From contig OY747709.1 of the NCBI GenBank assembly GCA_963556495.2, positions 16,787,900-16,851,899 on the forward strand: DNA of 64,000 bases, written 5' to 3'. The translations under genes were made by a program, and so were the position numbers. The notes under the pieces are model-generated. The model made no database searches and was not told the DNA's origin. It saw only the letters and a program-made list of their open reading frames with translations. Source of the DNA: Valencia hispanica (taxonomy: Eukaryota > Chordata > Actinopteri > Cyprinodontiformes > Valenciidae). Positions 60,852-64,000 of the stretch are shown here, one piece after another (position 1 is the stretch's first letter; every line of letters begins with the position of its first letter).

Positions 60852-62180
60852 ACTTTTTATAGGCCCTGTACATCAAACTGATTTTGGAATTTAGAAAGAA
60901 GGCTAACATGAAGCTTCTGTATAAAAGCTGCTGGAATGGCCCAACTCAACACTTGTCAAATTGTTGAATACACTTAAAAAGCTACCAATTTTAACCACAA
61001 AGTATATAAATGAAGTCTGCCAATTCTGATCAGAGTCAACAAATATCCAACCAGAATTACACCATATGCTTACTGATGGGTACAAAACATACAGTTGAGA
61101 TGGAATTTTCCTGAGTGACATTTAACTAAATACATACAGCTATGCACTCTATATGGTGAAATAGGGTGTCATTGTATTTAAACTGGTTGTATGATCTGCT
61201 CTAGTTGGAAAAAAGAATGAATGCAATTGGCCAAATCATGAAAATACCTAAGGTAATATGACGTTCATGCAGGTGAGTCTATATCAGCGTATGACCGGAA
61301 CTATGTTTGTTGTCTTTTCATAGCAAACATATTTTTTTTCTTTTTATACAGTTAACACATTTAAAAAAAATTTTACCTTAACAACTGTTTGCGGGTCAAT
61401 TCCCAAACCCTTAAAAAAAGCAAATGTCCCACACAGCTGTGTACTGTATGTTTCATTTTATATACATTATTGTCAGTAGTAAATAGTGCATTATTATTTG
61501 GGTTTTTATTCTCAGCAGCGAAAGTTTGGCCAATATTTACAGCAGCAGGATGAAGTGTTTGAAACTTACTAAAAAAGCTTCTCATGTTTTTCAGAAATGC
61601 GTCCTCCTCTGACTCACCTAAATTATAGATTTTGATGAAACAGTTTGAACAGAAAATTATTGCTTTCGGCACAGGGAGATGCATTGTCTCAGGATTCATG
61701 TTTTGGTATCTGGTAAATAGAAAAACAGTAGTTTGCAAAAAGACTCAAGTCAAAACTTATTTTTTTGGTTCCAGTTGGAAGGAGTCAAACTTTCTTGCAG
61801 TCTTTTAAAGAAGCTTGAACATTTGTTGCTCACTAAAATGCTTTTTTTTTACTGGTTTAACTCAAGAATTTGTGAAAACTAAACTCAAGGGAAGAAAGCG
61901 TTGTGTGTGGAAATAGTAGAGAACTTATCAAAGAACCAATTTAAAATACATGATTTTCCAAAGACAGAATTTCTTTATATTTTTAAACATTATTTATTTT
62001 CTTTTTTCAGAGCTTTGCTTTTTTCCCATTTCCTCAAGATCTACATTGCTAGATTTTAGCAGCAGGTAATTTTCTAGTCCCGTCTGAAGATGCACTGAAT
62101 ATTTGTGGCCAATTTTAAACCTCAACTTTTTTGTTAAACTCTGCCTTGTCAATACAGAAGTTGTTTCTTGTTTCTCTCTA

Positions 62181-62460
62181 AGGGCCTGATTTATCAAAGG
62201 TTTGCACTTGTTAAAACGTGAGCAAACCTCACAGCGGGCGCAAAAACATCCAGCATGTGATTTACCAAGCAGGTGCAGGGAGGACTGTGCCTGTTAAACC
62301 TGCAGCAAGATGCAGGCAATCCATTTAGCGCTTCTCTTCTGCACTTGGCGAATATGCAATGTGGGCGTTTCTGTCAGGAGGCGCAAAAATATTGGGAGGA
62401 GAAAATGCAAATAAGTAGGAGTACCACATGCAGTGTGATTTATCAAACATGAAATGGTTT
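62181..62460. mobile_element. Second copy of the GGGCCTGATTTATCAAA MITE
   Basis: Starts AGGGCCTGATTTATCAAAGG and shares CAAACCTCACAGCGGGCGCA and GTGGGCGTTTCTG with the copy at 35275-35521. It continues into different sequence with TGTGATTTATCAAACATG near 62437, which may be an internal or terminal inverted motif. The open frame that follows (to 62721) has no recognised domain. Confidence 0.65.
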
Positions 62461-63185
62461 GCGCCGCCTGTATTTGTGCCTATTTTTACCGCCTCTGAAA
62501 GGCATGTATTAACTTTGCGCCACCACGATGGTTTATTACTGACAAACGAAATGTGGTGGCTTAAAAATGTACTGCTGTTTTATAACTGCCCTGGTGTTAA
62601 TTTAATGGATTCAAATAAAGAAAATCCATTGAAAAATCTGGGTATCTGTCGTTATGCTCAAGATTTAGTAGTATGTAGAATACAGAGCAGAGTATTCAGG
62701 GCCTGTGAAAAGAAGAAATGATACCTAAAGCCTGTGTCCTGATGCATTTTTGCAGCAAATATCTGATAACTTGAATGGTTCCTGTGACTGTATGGGACAA
62801 TCTGAAGAGATATTCTACATGAGTAAAAGAAGAATATCTGGTGTTTGGGCTAAATCCTCATTTCAGTGTGTTTTCTTCATCTTATTCCCAAACTGAAATA
62901 GTCCTGAAAGAAATTCATAAAAATAAATTATTTGATCCTCGAGATGCTTTAAAATTTCAATGTAAACAATGTTTTTACAGACCTAAATAGATGAAAAGCC
63001 TTTTTCAAACTCAAAAAATGGAAAATAAAAGTCAATAGCTTTGTGGTCTTTCTGGCATGTTAGAAGAAGAAAAAGTCTTATTTCAGCACCCGCTGACTCT
63101 AAGAAGGCCATCTATATGTCCATCTAAAATGAAAACAATCATCCAGAAGTTTAAAAAAAATGCTGAAGCTTGGCGATGAAACGTC

Positions 63186-63340
63186 TCAGTCCTCCCCCTT
63201 CAGTTTCTGTGTGACACATTTGATGCGTATATTTTCTCTGAGGTTGCGGAGGCGAGCGCTGCGACTTGTGATTTCCTCCACGTAGGTTTTGGGGAACCAG
63301 CCCCGCTCCCCGTCTGACAGCCTGATGCCCTCCACCCAGC
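63186..63340 (-). CDS. Last coding exon of an ephexin-type RhoGEF (SH3 end)
   Basis: On the - strand an acceptor CTGCAG precedes GWVEGIRLSDGERGWFPK, then YVEEITSRSARLRNLREN and a tail ending KLKGED with a TGA stop at 63188-63186. The DG(W)-x-G-x-RL-x-DGE-x-GWFP block is the end of an SH3 domain, and EEIT-x-R-x-AR-x-RNLRE is the family tail following it in ephexins (NGEF, ARHGEF16, ARHGEF19 group). These proteins activate Rho GTPases through DH-PH domains, which lie beyond the window. Which paralogue this is cannot be settled. The start of the exon is phase 1: the first Gly codon is shared with the previous exon. Confidence 0.8.
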
Positions 63341-64000
63341 CTGCAGAAACAAATCAGCCTTTAGACATCAAGCGTCCAAGCTTCACACATTTTATGCAAG
63401 CAGGCTGCTTTCATGGATGTCCATGACGAAGTACATCTTGCTTCTTAAAGAGCAACACCCCCCCAAATCAACTTTTTTTAAATGATAAACTGTATAAATA
63501 AGTGTCTAATAGTTCTATCTACATGTCTGATAATTATTTTTTGTATTTTAGAAAATTTTTTGTAAAAATATTAATTTTCTACCAAAAATCTTCAGTGTGG
63601 CGCCCTCTTTAGGTTAAAACTCTACACTGCACTTGAATTTGAATTGGGCATTGCTATTCATTTTGCAGTGATGGCTGACATTAGCCACCCTACACTGTAG
63701 GGTATATAAAAGAAGTCGAGAGTCCGCCTACGCCACCTTCACAGAACCTCCCTCCCTTTCCTCCCTTTCCTTTCTTTCCTGTATTGAAGGAGGTGGAGAG
63801 AAATCCATCCACCTCAGAAAGATCACTCTGACACACAGGAGCTCACGTTGCTCTCCATCTTTCTCGCCGTCTGCGTCTGTGCCACTGCAGCAGCATTGCT
63901 GTCAATATGTCAGTCACAGGCCAGACCACGCCCAGCCCTCCCTCCCCGAGTGTTCGCTGGTCCGTCAGTCAACACCTCCTTTTGGCGCATTTTTCAAACA
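63341..64000. other. Probable intron of the RhoGEF gene, no other gene seen
   Basis: No second exon was recognised on the - strand before the edge. A TATATAAAAG box at 63702-63711 and pyrimidine-rich CCTTTCC repeats follow, but there is no supported transcript start. Confidence 0.4.

Noticed and set aside
61373..61738. 121-codon - strand open frame
   Set aside because: No family motif or splice context; it may lie in the 3' untranslated region of the RhoGEF gene, but this cannot be shown.

Overview
This window is from a bony (teleost) fish nuclear genome. The evidence is intron-split vertebrate genes with GT-AG junctions, AT-rich noncoding DNA, many CA/TA microsatellites, and dense Tc1-like, L2-like, SINE and MITE insertions. 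Much of the sequence is transposon in several states of decay. Everything here comes from reading the sequence; no database search was run.

Three host genes are supported. (1) A complete ttll10 (tubulin tyrosine ligase-like 10, a tubulin polyglycylase-family protein) lies on the + strand, 11612-44266. Twelve exons join with consistent phases into about 677 residues. (2) A + strand gene of 11 exons begins about 560 bases downstream (44828-59050). It encodes about 395 residues with two pleckstrin-homology domains and a Met-Gly-Cys-Cys N-terminus, and its domain pattern is most like PLEKHN1. (3) At the right edge on the - strand lies the last coding exon of an ephexin-type RhoGEF (63186-63340), holding the end of its SH3 domain; the rest of that gene is outside the window.

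Layout: 1-11600 is intergenic, with one nearly whole Tc1-like element (3716-5285), a CA/TA microsatellite, a 960-base fold-back element (8915-9874) and a Tc1 relic. 11600-22000 holds ttll10 exons 1-7 with Tc1, L2, SINE and MITE debris in the introns. 22000-34100 is one ttll10 intron filled by a nest of mobile elements. 34300-44300 holds ttll10 exons 8-12, interrupted by a 3 kb L2-like LINE and a 1.6 kb Tc1-like element. 44800-59100 is the PH-domain gene with a 7.8 kb first intron. 59400-64000 holds repeats and the RhoGEF exon.

The most unusual part is the nest at 22040-34030. A Tc1 relic was split by an element (22252-33486) whose long inverted ends are built from a 20-base minisatellite. One of those minisatellite ends was then entered by an 8.94 kb DNA transposon (22416-31356), with inverted repeats of about 275 bases and a perfect 6-base target duplication, AAAAAC. 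This transposon carries two convergent split genes: a DDE integrase-type transposase (best fit IS3EU-like) and a separate protein of about 345 residues ending in a RING-like cysteine domain. Inside it lies an 889-base TTAA-flanked element with a THAP-like motif (best fit Kolobok) and a fold-back array of ACTAGT motifs. All coding copies in the nest carry frameshifts, so this locus is a fossil, but the two-gene architecture is clear.
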